A stretch of 64,000 nucleotides of DNA, from the NCBI GenBank assembly GCA_902809935.1, contig LR778134.1:1178001-1242000 (forward strand). The letters run 5' to 3'. The stretch comes from Ruminococcaceae bacterium BL-4. Lineage in GTDB: Bacteria > Bacillota > Clostridia > Oscillospirales > Acutalibacteraceae. The position numbers were made by a program, and so were the translations under genes. This document shows positions 41,973-50,818 of the stretch, one piece after another. Numbering within the stretch: position 1 is the stretch's first letter; each line of letters opens with the position of its first letter. Below the pieces are notes generated by a model. That model was not told where the DNA came from, did not search any database, and saw only the letters and a list, made by a program, of their open reading frames with translations.

Positions 41973-42648
41973 CTACCTACGAAACAGTTAGAAATATGAT
42001 TATCATTTTGCATGAGTTAACGCTTTTAAAACGAGCATTTTTGTACTCGGATTCCGTTACAAGTTTATTCTTAAAAGTTTTCAGAAATATTTTTGATAGA
42101 ACACTTTTGAATTTCGGGGGGAATACCTTGAACTTAAAATTTCTGTTTATCATTTTTGAAGCTTTTTCGGCAGACTCAAAGCAACATAACTTTATGCAAA
42201 AATGCTATTTCCGTTCGGACAAAAACTCTGCTACTATATAAATATTGCTTATAACTGTAAGCACATATTAATTCCTGCTACACAATTATCATGCCCAATG
42301 TTATTAAATATCAGCTTTTTAAGGCATTTAGGACTTCATTTGTTGACATTACTTCTATATTCTAATTTTAAATCATAAAAAATAATTTTGCAACTTGAAG
42401 AATACTTAAGACAAAAGTTTAAGATTTTTTTATCTTACTTTTAGAACAGCAGAGAGGAATACATAAAAAGGCGCTACAGGAAAACACCCGCAACGCCATT
42501 ATTATTAGTTTCAAATTGTAAACTAGAAAAGAATAGATGTCAATGACTTTCTGTGAAAAGCTAAATTAAGCCATGAAATATTATTTATTAATAAATTTAA
42601 GTTCTATGTATTGAAGAACAAAAAATATGTCAAAAAGAGGTAATCATT
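41973..42648. other. Gene-poor gap of about 675 bases
   Basis: AT-rich. The last part (from about 42270) resembles the leader of C26 paralog 1 (CAATGTTATTAAATATCAGC versus CAATGTTATTGAATATTAGT, and the AAAGAGGTAATCATTATGAAC start context), so the upstream region was duplicated with the gene. A weak GGCG/CGCC hairpin lies at about 42470-42500. No convincing gene. Confidence 0.5.
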
Positions 42649-43365
42649 ATGAACTTATATCCTTCAATTTGTGTTTCAACAGACGGTATTTATAGAGAAA
42701 ACAGTTCAATGCGTTGGATTGCCAGCCCTAAAAGTTACCCCGATGCAATTGCTGAAGCAGGCGGACTTCCGCTGCTTTGCAATGAAAATTGCCCGGAGGA
42801 GATGGCGGATTTTTGTGATGCACTGATGCTAACCGGTGGCTCTGATTTATCTCCGAGTCTCTATGGTGAAGACATTCTGAATGAAACTGTAAAGGTGAAC
42901 GCATTGCGCGATTCTTTTGAGGTAAAGCTAGCTACGGAATTTTTAAAAAGGAAAAAACCAATTTTGACCATTTGTCGGGGCTTTCAGCTGATCAATATAT
43001 TGTTTGGCGGTGATTTGTATCAGGATTTAGTCGCTCAAAAGGGGATTCATCATATGGATCCGCGATTAAGACACTCTGTCCACGCTTGTGAGGGGTCGGT
43101 ACTTTCACAACTGTTCGGAACAGAATTTAATGTGAACAGTACCCATCATCAGGCAATCAGAAAACTTGGCCGCGGATTAAAAGCAACAGCTTTTTCTCCG
43201 GAAGGACTTATCGAGGCATATGAACATGAATCCGGGCTTATTATAGGGACCCAATTTCACCCGGAACGTTTGACCGGCCCTTATTGGGACGACCGTACGC
43301 CTAACATGGCTCCATACTTTGCCTATTTTATTCAGCTTGTTCGTAACGAGAGTAAAAAAGATTAA
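42649..43365 (+). CDS. Peptidase C26 family gamma-glutamyl hydrolase, paralog 2 (PuuD-like)
   Basis: 238 residues, close copy of the gene at 29423. Catalytic Cys in TICRGFQ and His/Glu in GTQFHPER are kept. Both genes share the ribosome site and start context GAGGTAATCATTATGAAC and parts of the upstream DNA. Differences are spread through the gene and mostly conservative, so both copies look functional rather than one decaying. The copy here lacks the short C-terminal extension EQKASNL of paralog 1. No gamma-glutamyl pathway genes adjoin it. Confidence 0.88.
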   Translation: MNLYPSICVSTDGIYRENSSMRWIASPKSYPDAIAEAGGLPLLCNENCPEEMADFCDALMLTGGSDLSPSLYGEDILNETVKVNALRDSFEVKLATEFLKRKKPILTICRGFQLINILFGGDLYQDLVAQKGIHHMDPRLRHSVHACEGSVLSQLFGTEFNVNSTHHQAIRKLGRGLKATAFSPEGLIEAYEHESGLIIGTQFHPERLTGPYWDDRTPNMAPYFAYFIQLVRNESKKD

Positions 43366-43419
43366 AAAACCTCATAAATTCACTGTATGGTTATATTTTA
43401 AAAAACTTTAAAAAATGTA

Positions 43420-43471
43420 TTGATTTTTTTCTCATTGGTGCATATACTAATACATAGAAAACATTCTATGT
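43420..43471 (+). promoter_or_regulatory. arsR promoter and ArsR operator 1
   Basis: TTGATT (43420-43425), 17-base spacer, TATACT (43443-43448). Directly downstream is the perfect dyad ACATAGAA-AACA-TTCTATGT (43452-43471), covering the start point. Confidence 0.9.
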
Positions 43472-43482
43472 GAGGCTGTAAA

Positions 43483-43800
43483 ATGGAACAAAAATATATT
43501 GAAAGTACAAAAGTCTTAAAAGCCCTTGCAGACCCGAAGCGGCTGCGTATTGTTGATATGCTTTCCTGTGGGGAGCTTTGTGCCTGTAGGATTTTAGAGG
43601 AATTTCATATTACCCAGCCAACACTTTCTCATGATATGAAAGTATTAATAGAGGCTGGTGTTGTAAAAGCAAAGCCAGACGGAAAATGGATGAACTATTC
43701 ACTTAACAATGATAACTTGCAAGTGTTTTATAAACAGTTAGGGAATATATTTTCCTCAACATCTGACTGTATATGCCATCAAAAGAGCGGTGACGCATAA
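43483..43800 (+). CDS. arsR: ArsR family arsenite-responsive repressor
   Basis: 105-residue winged-helix repressor. The As(III)-sensing cysteines of the classical type are in CGELCAC (Cys29, Cys33, Cys35) at the start of the recognition region ILEEFHITQPTLSHDMKVL. A promoter with a palindromic operator lies just upstream, and the same dyad recurs before acr3. A late CICHQ pair adds two more Cys. First gene of a complete ars operon. Arsenite binding should release both sites. Confidence 0.95.
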   Translation: MEQKYIESTKVLKALADPKRLRIVDMLSCGELCACRILEEFHITQPTLSHDMKVLIEAGVVKAKPDGKWMNYSLNNDNLQVFYKQLGNIFSSTSDCICHQKSGDA

Positions 43801-43877
43801 ATAATAGATTGCCAGCGTTGCCGATTGTCGGTGCCATGTTCCATGACGGAATAGACACCGGCAAAAAAATAGTTGAA

Positions 43878-43897
43878 ATATAGAAAATCTTCTATAT
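43878..43897. promoter_or_regulatory. ArsR operator 2, ahead of acr3
   Basis: ATATAGAA-AATC-TTCTATAT, a perfect dyad of the same form as operator 1 (RTATAGAA-N4-TTCTATAY class), 19 bases upstream of the acr3 start. It suggests a second ArsR-controlled promoter inside the operon. Confidence 0.8.
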
Positions 43898-43915
43898 GAT
43901 AGGGGCGTGATTATT

Positions 43916-44965
43916 TTGAAAACTACAAAAAAATCAGAGATCGGTTTTTTTCAGAAGTATTTGTCCTTGTGGGTAATCCTTTGCATGGCAGTGGGAATTT
44001 TTATCGGAAAATTTTTCCCTATGATCCCAGCGTTTCTCAACAAATTTGAATATGCCAAGGTATCGATTCCTATGGCAGTCCTTATTTGGCTGATGATTTA
44101 TCCGATGATGATGAAAGTCGATTTTCAGAGCATTAAAGATATCGGTAAAAATCCAAAAGGTTTATTTGTCACATGGACTGCAAATTGGCTCATTAAGCCA
44201 TTTACAATGTATGCGATTGCTTCCTTCTTTTTCTTTGTAGTCTTTAAAGCGTTCATTACGCCGGAGCTTGCAACGGAATATCTGGCAGGTGCTGTATTGT
44301 TAGGTGCGGCTCCCTGTACAGCGATGGTATTTGTTTGGAGTACGCTCACGAAAGGAAACCCAGCCTATACAGTGGTGCAGGTAGCAACCAATGACCTGAT
44401 TATTTTAGTAGCATTTGTTCCAATTGTAAAATTTCTGTTGGGTGTTTCTGATGTTGAGGTGCCTTGGGATACATTGTTTTTATCAGTGGTGCTGTTTGTA
44501 GTGATCCCTCTGGTCGGCGGGGTACTAACCCGGACACTGGTACTCAGGAAAAAGGGTTTGGAATATTTTAATAACACATTTGTTAAAAAATTCGATGGAG
44601 TAACAACAATCGGGTTGTTATTAACGCTGGTATTGGTGTTCGCATTTCAAGGAGAAACAATTATTCGTAATCCGCTGCACATTATATTAATTGCTGTGCC
44701 GCTGATTATTCAGACATTTTTTATCTTTTTCATTGCTTATTTTGCGGCCTGGCTTTTGAAACTGCCGTATTCTATTTCTGCACCAGCCGGAATGATTGGT
44801 GCATCGAATTTCTTTGAATTATCTGTTGCTGTGGCAATCTCTCTTTTTGGAACGAGTTCTGCCGCTGCACTTGCTACTACCGTAGGTGTTTTAACAGAAG
44901 TACCAGTCATGCTTCTGTTAGTCAAGATAGCAAATAAAACACAACATTGGTTTTCAAGAGATTAA
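43916..44965 (+). CDS. acr3: Arsenite efflux permease Acr3
   Basis: About 349 residues, ten membrane helices; Acr3/ArsB2 type. The conserved Cys lies in GAAPCTAMVFVWS and the late helix is SNFFELSVAVAISLFG. Exports arsenite, and antimonite less well, driven by the proton gradient alone or by the ArsA ATPase encoded two genes on. The likely start is TTG at 43916, with AGGGG 10 bases upstream; the GTG at 43907 abuts that site. An ArsR-type operator stands just before it. Confidence 0.94.
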   Translation: MKTTKKSEIGFFQKYLSLWVILCMAVGIFIGKFFPMIPAFLNKFEYAKVSIPMAVLIWLMIYPMMMKVDFQSIKDIGKNPKGLFVTWTANWLIKPFTMYAIASFFFFVVFKAFITPELATEYLAGAVLLGAAPCTAMVFVWSTLTKGNPAYTVVQVATNDLIILVAFVPIVKFLLGVSDVEVPWDTLFLSVVLFVVIPLVGGVLTRTLVLRKKGLEYFNNTFVKKFDGVTTIGLLLTLVLVFAFQGETIIRNPLHIILIAVPLIIQTFFIFFIAYFAAWLLKLPYSISAPAGMIGASNFFELSVAVAISLFGTSSAAALATTVGVLTEVPVMLLLVKIANKTQHWFSRD

Positions 44966-44991
44966 AACAAATTAATAAGGAGTGTATTTTT

Positions 44992-45369
44992 ATGAAAACA
45001 ATGCAAATTTTTGAACCTGCCATGTGCTGTTCTACCGGACTTTGCGGTGTCGGGGTTGACCCGGAACTGCTCCGTATTTCTACAGTGATTGAAACATTGA
45101 AAAAGCATGGCATAACGATTGGACGTTTTAACCTCAACAATGCTCCGAAGGAGTTTGTAAACAATAAGGTTGTTAATGACTTTATCAACGCTAAAGGGCC
45201 GGATGGTTTACCGATTGCCGTATTGGACGGAAAAATTGTTCTGACCGGCAGATACCCCACCAATGCAGAATTTACAAAGTGGTTGAATCTGCCTTCTGAT
45301 CTGCTGGGGAAATCTATGGGAAAGCCAAAAAGAAATAGTGGATGCGGCTGCAAGGGAGGTTGTTGCTGA
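44992..45369 (+). CDS. arsD: Arsenic metallochaperone ArsD
   Basis: 125 residues. Hands As(III) to the ArsA ATPase. The essential triad Cys12, Cys13 and Cys18 is in EPAMCCSTGLCG, and the C-terminal CGCKGGCC provides further vicinal pairs. AAGGAG stands 10 bases ahead of the ATG at 44992; the longer reading starts within acr3. It ends 1 base before the arsA start, so the chaperone and pump ATPase are translationally coupled. Confidence 0.94.
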   Translation: MKTMQIFEPAMCCSTGLCGVGVDPELLRISTVIETLKKHGITIGRFNLNNAPKEFVNNKVVNDFINAKGPDGLPIAVLDGKIVLTGRYPTNAEFTKWLNLPSDLLGKSMGKPKRNSGCGCKGGCC

Positions 45370-45370
45370 A

Positions 45371-47107
45371 ATGAATATTTTTGATCCTCAAACCATCAAA
45401 CTTACAAAGTACCTTTTTTATACGGGGAAAGGTGGGGTAGGAAAAACCAGCGTGGCCTGTGCCACAGCTGTATCACTGGCAGATAGTGGAAAGAAGGTAC
45501 TGCTAATCAGTACTGACCCTGCTTCAAATTTGCAAGACGTTTTTTCTATGAAATTGACAAACAAGGGTACTCCAATTCCTGATGTACCAAACTTGGTTGT
45601 AGCAAATCTGGATCCCACACAAGCCGCTGCCGAATATCGGGAAAGCGTCATCGCTCCTTACCGCGGCAAGCTGCCGGCTGCGGTTTTGACTAATATGGAA
45701 GAACAGCTTTCTGGTTCATGTACCGTAGAGATTGCAGCATTCAACGAATTCTCAAATTTTATTACAGATGGGAAAATCCAACAGGAATACGACCATATTA
45801 TTTTTGACACTGCACCTACTGGTCACACTTTGCGTATGCTCCAGCTTCCGTCTGCATGGAGTAATTTTATTAGTGAAAGCACGCATGGTGCATCCTGCTT
45901 AGGTCAGCTTTCCGGATTAGAAAGTAAAAAAGCAATTTATAAGCAGGCAGTAGAAACGTTGGCCGATGGGAATTTGACTACACTAATTCTTGTGACGCGT
46001 CCGGAAACAGCTCCGTTTAAAGAAGCTGCACGGGCCTCTCGCGAGCTTTCCACACTTGGAATTCGTAATCAAATGTTGGTCGTTAATGGCGTATTGGCAG
46101 AGCACAGCGACACGCTTTCTTCCAGCTTGTATGAAAAGCAACAAGCGGCACTTAATGCGATGCCGGAAAGTTTGCAAACATTACCGCTTAGCATGGTACC
46201 GCTGAGGGCCTATAATGTGACTGGACTTGAAAACGTACGTGCTTTGTTGAATGCCGACCATGTGACCAAATGTACGGAAAAACTGAATGCTTCTCATGTT
46301 TTTACGTTGGATAATATCATAGATGAGCTGGCGGCAGAGGGTAAGCGCGTTATCTTCACAATGGGCAAAGGTGGTGTAGGAAAAACCACGGTTGCTGCTG
46401 CAGTGGCATTGGGTTTTGCAAAGCGCGGGAAAAAAGTTCATTTGACCACGACTGATCCAGCGGCACACTTAAAACTTGTGCTGGACGAAACAAGTGGTAT
46501 TTCTATGAGCCATATTGATGAAGCCAAAGAACTCAAAAAATATCAGTCCGAAGTACTGAATAAAGCCCGTGAGTCGGGGATGAGTGATGAGGATATGGCC
46601 TATATACAGGAAGATTTGCGTTCTCCTTGCACACAAGAAATAGCTGTGTTCCGTGCTTTTGCAGAGATCGTGGAAAAAGCTGACGATCAGGTCGTTGTGA
46701 TTGACACTGCGCCCACCGGACACACTTTATTGTTGCTGGAATCTACGCAGAGCTACAACCACGAAATTAAGCGGACCAAAGGAGAAATTCCGGAGTCAGT
46801 GAGACGGCTTCTTCCAAGGCTTAAATCTAATGAGACCGAAGTTTTGATTGTGACTTTGCCAGAAGCGACCCCTGTATATGAGTCGCTTCGCTTAGAGGAA
46901 GATTTAAAACGAGCAAATATTTTTGCCAAATGGTGGATTATTAATCAGTCTTTGTATGGTACGAACACAACGAACCCTATGCTGGCAGCAAAGGCGGCAA
47001 ATGAAATTGAATGGATTAATCGTGTTGATAAACATGCAGGTGGCAAGTTTGCACTGATTAAATGGAGCGCCGAGGAAATCAAAGGCGATCGTTTAACGAC
47101 ACTCTGA
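45371..47107 (+). CDS. arsA: Arsenite-transporting ATPase ArsA
   Basis: 578 residues made of two homologous halves. Each has a deviant Walker A (GKGGVGKTS near residue 20 and GKGGVGKTT near 330) and a signal-transduction DTAPTGHTLRML/LLLL motif. Metalloid-site cysteines are visible in GSCTVEIAAF, GASCLGQL and SPCTQEIAVF. It energises Acr3 and receives arsenite from ArsD. ATG at 45371 follows GGGAGGTTGTTGCTG at the end of arsD. Last gene of the operon; stem-loop at 47277-47316 follows. Confidence 0.95.
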   Translation: MNIFDPQTIKLTKYLFYTGKGGVGKTSVACATAVSLADSGKKVLLISTDPASNLQDVFSMKLTNKGTPIPDVPNLVVANLDPTQAAAEYRESVIAPYRGKLPAAVLTNMEEQLSGSCTVEIAAFNEFSNFITDGKIQQEYDHIIFDTAPTGHTLRMLQLPSAWSNFISESTHGASCLGQLSGLESKKAIYKQAVETLADGNLTTLILVTRPETAPFKEAARASRELSTLGIRNQMLVVNGVLAEHSDTLSSSLYEKQQAALNAMPESLQTLPLSMVPLRAYNVTGLENVRALLNADHVTKCTEKLNASHVFTLDNIIDELAAEGKRVIFTMGKGGVGKTTVAAAVALGFAKRGKKVHLTTTDPAAHLKLVLDETSGISMSHIDEAKELKKYQSEVLNKARESGMSDEDMAYIQEDLRSPCTQEIAVFRAFAEIVEKADDQVVVIDTAPTGHTLLLLESTQSYNHEIKRTKGEIPESVRRLLPRLKSNETEVLIVTLPEATPVYESLRLEEDLKRANIFAKWWIINQSLYGTNTTNPMLAAKAANEIEWINRVDKHAGGKFALIKWSAEEIKGDRLTTL

Positions 47108-47276
47108 AAGAATGAACATAATAAAAGCAACATTTATTTGTGTTTATCATTTGTACAGGAGCCAAATTGCCCAGAGGTGGGTATTACCTTGCCAGTGATA
47201 TCATAAAATAATTTGTATGAAAGTTTGCCTGAATTCAATATAATTGAATAATACAGTTAGACGTATTAATAATAAA

Positions 47277-47316
47277 ATCCCCCAGCTGTCCTAAAAAATA
47301 AGGATAGCTGGGGGAT
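47277..47316. terminator. Long stem-loop after the ars operon
   Basis: ATCCCCCAGCT-TCCT type arms of 16 bases with one mismatch (47277-47292 and 47301-47316). The T-rich side is better on the minus strand, so it may mainly serve leftward transcripts from azlCD while stopping ars read-through. The rest of 47108-47551 shows no gene. Confidence 0.75.
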
Positions 47317-47551
47317 CGGTTTATGTATGTATATTATTTTATCGTTAGGCGTTTATTAGGGCCATTAAAATAAACAATAAGACATAAATCATATTTACGT
47401 GAACAATTTTCACATTCTTAAAATGGTTTCTGTCCTTATAAATCAATACTTGTGTTAGATTTTTTCCCTTATCTCGGGACTTGCCTGTGGTCATACTTGC
47501 CAACACAAAATTCGAGCACGTTTACTTGGTACTTTGTATGAAGAGTTTGTC

Positions 47552-47887
47552 TTAATAAAATACCACCTGTACAAAGAACATATATAGAGCGGTTCCGACT
47601 CCTATACTTAACAGTGCATTGCTTTTCCATTTTTGCAGAGCTATAATAGCTAGAATTGAAATCAGTTCCGGGATTCCGTGCGCTGAACCTTGTACTGAAA
47701 CATTTCTCAAACAATAGATGACCAGGAGACCCATCATAGCAGGCGGAAGAACTTTTCCTAAATATGTAATTATTTTGGGCGGCTCTTTCATTTCGGGGAA
47801 TAGCAGAAATGGGGTAAACCTTGTTACAATCGCCCCCAAAGCAGTTGCTATAATCATCAAAAACGTCTGTGCTGATGTTAACAACAT
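47552..47887 (-). CDS. azlD: Branched-chain amino acid exporter small subunit AzlD
   Basis: 111 residues, four membrane helices; AzlD/YgaH type (GAIVTRFTPFLLFP near the N-terminus, VLPPAMMGLLVIYCLRN in the middle). Acts with AzlC to export branched-chain amino acids or analogues. Overlaps the end of azlC by 10 bases. Regulated, with azlC, by the divergent XRE-cupin protein judging from the shared palindrome. Confidence 0.9.
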   Translation of the reverse strand: MLLTSAQTFLMIIATALGAIVTRFTPFLLFPEMKEPPKIITYLGKVLPPAMMGLLVIYCLRNVSVQGSAHGIPELISILAIIALQKWKSNALLSIGVGTALYMFFVQVVFY

Positions 47888-48579
47888 ATCTTTTTCCTCC
47901 CTGCCAGCAGGATAGCCAGAATAATCAGCATGGATGGTATTACAAGATTATCAGCCCCAAATAGACTTAAACCAATGATTGTTCCTGCAAGGCCAATGAA
48001 CCCAGAAATTCGGTTTTCCTTCTTTTTCATTTGTTCCAGAAAAAGCACAACGAATAAAGCGGTTAAAGCGAAATCAAGACCGTTTGTATTAAAGGTTATA
48101 AAGTTTCCCACAATTCCGCCCAAGGCAGTTCCAAGTACCCAATAACTATAATTTAGCAGTGAAATGGATAAATAGAAATATTTTCGATTTACTCCGTCGG
48201 GCAATGTTATACTGGAACAAATTGAAAAAGTTTCATCGCAAAGAGTATAAATCAGAAAACCTTTCGCTTTTCCAAGACCTTTATATTTGTCCAACATCGA
48301 AATCCCATAAAATAATTGTCTTGCATTGACCATCAGACTAAGCATAAATGCCTGAAATGGGTTAAAGGCAACTGTTAGAAGGGTAATTGCAACAAATTGC
48401 ATACTTCCGCAATAGGCGATTGCGCTCATTAGTACTGCCCATAATGTTCCATAACCTTTTGTTTGCATCAGAACACCATAAGCTATTCCTAGCATCAAAA
48501 AACCTGTTAAAACGGGAACTGTATGTGGAAAAGCCGATATAAACGCCTTTTGAAAAGATTTTCTTTTTATTTTTTCCAT
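47878..48579 (-). CDS. azlC: Branched-chain amino acid exporter large subunit AzlC
   Basis: 233 residues, about seven membrane helices; AzlC/YgaZ family (PVLTGFLMLGIAYGVLM, AYCGSMQFVAITLL, NARQLFYGISM, DETFSI). Forms the exporter with AzlD. AGGGAGTGCAAC precedes the ATG. First gene of a two-gene leftward operon, divergent from its probable regulator. Confidence 0.92.
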   Translation of the reverse strand: MEKIKRKSFQKAFISAFPHTVPVLTGFLMLGIAYGVLMQTKGYGTLWAVLMSAIAYCGSMQFVAITLLTVAFNPFQAFMLSLMVNARQLFYGISMLDKYKGLGKAKGFLIYTLCDETFSICSSITLPDGVNRKYFYLSISLLNYSYWVLGTALGGIVGNFITFNTNGLDFALTALFVVLFLEQMKKKENRISGFIGLAGTIIGLSLFGADNLVIPSMLIILAILLAGRKKICC

Positions 48580-48622
48580 CTTTTTGTTGCACTCCCTGCT
48601 TCAATATTGTACTATAAAATTG

Positions 48623-48668
48623 AACAATCGTAAAATATATTTTTTAATTTATATTTTACGTTTGTTTA
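48623..48668. promoter_or_regulatory. Large palindrome between azlC and the XRE-cupin gene
   Basis: CGTAAAATATA (48629-48639) and TATATTTTACG (48650-48660) are perfect 11-base arms across 10 bases. Pairing extends outward as AACAA (48624-48628 region) and TTGTT with one mismatch, making arms of about 17 bases. Its central place in the divergent region marks it as the operator for both directions. Confidence 0.8.
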
Positions 48669-48699
48669 ATATACTTGTCAATGCTTTTAGGAGTACAAA

Positions 48700-49254
48700 A
48701 TGGAAGTCAATCAAATAATTGCTCAAAATTTGAAAAAACTGCGGTTGGAACGAAATTTCAGTTTGGGACAACTTGCCGAACTCTCTCAAGTGAGCAAGGT
48801 GATGCTGTCCCAAATTGAAAAAGGGGATACTAATCCAACAATAAATACCATCTGGAAAATTGCAAATGGTCTGAAAGTTCCGTATACTGCGCTTCTCCAG
48901 CAACAGGAAGATGATACCGTTATTGTGAAAAAATCAGAAATTGCTATGCAAACGGGAGATGACAAACATTATAGGATATTCTGTTATTATCCTAATACTC
49001 CTCAGCGCAATTTTGAGTTTTTTCAAATTGAACTTGATGCAGGTTACAGCTATACATCAATAGGACACTCGGAAAAAAATCAAGAATATATTATGGTTTT
49101 AGAAGGAAATTTACAACTTACCGTGAATAACAAAACTTATGATCTTCATCCAGATGACACGATATGTTTTACTGCATCAGCGAAGCATATCTATACCTCT
49201 AATGGAGCTGAAGAACTAAAAGCCGTAATTATAAATTTTTACCCTGTTACGTGA
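48700..49254 (+). CDS. XRE-cupin transcriptional regulator (AzlB/YgaZ-operon type)
   Basis: 184 residues. XRE helix-turn-helix (about 7-62: FSLGQLAELSQVSKVMLSQIEKGDTNPTINTIW) plus a C-terminal cupin ligand domain (about 105-180; NQEYIMVLEGNLQLTVNNK, LHPDDTICF). Such proteins control amino-acid exporters. Divergent from azlCD with a 17-base-arm palindrome between, so it most likely represses both. TAGGAGTACAAA precedes the ATG. Confidence 0.9.
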   Translation: MEVNQIIAQNLKKLRLERNFSLGQLAELSQVSKVMLSQIEKGDTNPTINTIWKIANGLKVPYTALLQQQEDDTVIVKKSEIAMQTGDDKHYRIFCYYPNTPQRNFEFFQIELDAGYSYTSIGHSEKNQEYIMVLEGNLQLTVNNKTYDLHPDDTICFTASAKHIYTSNGAEELKAVIINFYPVT

Positions 49255-49297
49255 CAGATTATTTTTTTATGGTATGACATTAATCATATAAATTAAG

Positions 49298-49342
49298 AAA
49301 AACAGCATTACTTTCTTATGAAGGAAGTAATGCTGTTTTTTT
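49298..49342. terminator. Bidirectional terminator after the XRE-cupin gene
   Basis: AAAAACAGCATTACTT (49298-49313) pairs with AAGTAATGCTGTTTTT (49325-49340) around a short loop with a further CTT/AAG pairing. Confidence 0.93.
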
Positions 49343-49410
49343 CATGATGGAGATGATTTGAGTTATAAATTATTCATTTATAACGATTATTTGCTACTTA
49401 AAAAGATATT

Positions 49411-49692
49411 TTAAACCGTTCTATCTATTACCGTTACCTTTGTAATAATGTTGCGAAGCTTTACTCCATCAATCAAAAAATCCAAAATCTCATCAGGAGT
49501 TTCGGCATCAAAGGCTTCGGCATAATGATCTCCTTGGCAAATACTAATTTTTCCATCAGGATGTGTAATGCTGTAAGACTTATTTTTCCAGACAAATTCA
49601 AGCTCTCCGTGAGCTTTCATACACCATTTAAACTCACTGATTGTTTGAAAATTTAGATTTTCCTGCTGGACGTTATATGATTTTTCACTCAT
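49411..49692 (-). CDS. IDRT-family small protein, copy D
   Basis: About 93 residues from the ATG at 49692; a longer reading (49719) starts inside the upstream oxidoreductase gene. Family landmarks: FQTISEFKWCM, LEFVWKNKSYSI, DEILDFLIDGVKLRNII and C-terminal IDRTV. Most diverged intact copy. It follows the flavodoxin-fold oxidoreductase gene within 9 bases of its stop, suggesting cotranscription. Unknown function. The decayed copies at 28766 and 57515 are closest to this one at the DNA level. Confidence 0.78.
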   Translation of the reverse strand: MSEKSYNVQQENLNFQTISEFKWCMKAHGELEFVWKNKSYSITHPDGKISICQGDHYAEAFDAETPDEILDFLIDGVKLRNIITKVTVIDRTV

Positions 49693-49700
49693 ATTGGGAC

Positions 49701-50396
49701 CTACTTTGCTTTTATCCATCCGTGATCTATATAATGCTGATTGTCAAGACTCGGCGTCTGTTCACTTTTCAGTGCCATTTTGTGAATCTGTTTGCAGGCG
49801 AAAAACTGAACGCGTTCCCGTAACTTCATACGCTGTGGTTTTAGGACCCTAATCTTTTCATACATCTTGGCTGTTTTTCTTTCCAGCATTTTGATGTGTT
49901 CATCTGAAATCTTGTTCCATATAACATCGCCCATCATGCCGGCTCCACAAGTGTAAACGTTGGAGACGCCAATCCACGAGAGACTCGTCTTGACATCCTT
50001 TTGCGCTGAGCCGTTGGGAGCGCCAACGCTGTTTGTGAGAATTACCGCCGTCTTGGAAAACATTTGTGTGTCGGGTCTGTGAACCATCCAATGAACACAG
50101 AGATGATCCAGCAGTGATTTAATCGACGCTGGAGCTCTAAGTGCATATACAGGATAGGCAAAAACTAATAGATCAGATTTCAGCATAGCTTCCCAAATTG
50201 GCATCGTTTTCGCTGCGTGCGGACATAGCTGCTCTCCTCGGAGAAAACAGGTCTTACATCCGACGCAGAAGGGGGGGATGTCTTCAGGATAGAACTCTGT
50301 AATCTCATTTCCGTCCCTTAAATGGTCGAGAAACATTTCCTTCATGTGATATGTAACACCTTTTTGCGGTGTCCCATTTATAACTGTAATTTTCAT
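49701..50396 (-). CDS. NAD(P)H-dependent FMN oxidoreductase, flavodoxin fold
   Basis: 231 residues. The N-terminal phosphate-loop strand is KITVINGTPQKG (family GSPRxxG), with the FCVGCKTCFLRGEQLCP segment typical of iron-sulfur-flavoprotein-like NADPH-dependent reductases, where Cys residues can hold a cluster or disulfide. YPVYALRAPASIKSLLDH contacts FMN. The chosen ATG (50396) has GAGAGG 13 bases upstream. Likely reduces quinones, nitro compounds or flavins. Possibly under the TetR gene 400 bases upstream on the same strand. Confidence 0.87.
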   Translation of the reverse strand: MKITVINGTPQKGVTYHMKEMFLDHLRDGNEITEFYPEDIPPFCVGCKTCFLRGEQLCPHAAKTMPIWEAMLKSDLLVFAYPVYALRAPASIKSLLDHLCVHWMVHRPDTQMFSKTAVILTNSVGAPNGSAQKDVKTSLSWIGVSNVYTCGAGMMGDVIWNKISDEHIKMLERKTAKMYEKIRVLKPQRMKLRERVQFFACKQIHKMALKSEQTPSLDNQHYIDHGWIKAK

Positions 50397-50638
50397 TGCC
50401 GTTTTCAATCCTCTCAATCTTACGATTTATTTTTATCTTTATTCTTTCTATATGACAGTATATGAAATTAAGTAAACAAAACTCGATTCCTATTCGGATA
50501 TTCCTCCGACAAATCGTTAATAACATGATCGGAGAAACTAGGCGCTTTATGTTTGACTTCGGATAACTCGTTACTCATTATATGTACTTTTCAATCTGTG
50601 AATTAAATAAATATCATGCACGAAATGCGGGGGAGAAA

Positions 50639-50740
50639 ATGGCCGAGGATTTCAAATCGGTTATGAAAAACATGGTGAGATGGATTGGACACCCGAATTG
50701 GCACAACCTTTCCATGGTCAAGTCTGAAAATTTACTTTGA
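50639..50740 (+). CDS. Possible 33-residue ORF or gene fragment
   Basis: ATG at 50639 preceded by GGGGGAGAAA encodes a peptide starting MAEDFKSVMKNMVRWIGHPNWHN. A good ribosome site, but no recognisable promoter, terminator or family. It may be a remnant of a larger oxidoreductase-type gene. The rest of the 50397-50818 gap holds nothing I can identify. Confidence 0.3.
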   Translation: MAEDFKSVMKNMVRWIGHPNWHNLSMVKSENLL

Positions 50741-50818
50741 ATGTACTTTCGTACATTGTGCGTAAATATCGTCGGTTTAGAATGGAACATGAAAAAAGAT
50801 GTCTGGAAACAAAAAATG

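Noticed and set aside
41996-42241. 81-codon ORF between lysR and C26 paralog 2
   Set aside because: No ribosome binding site, no family resemblance, hydrophobic/aromatic bias of AT-rich non-coding DNA.
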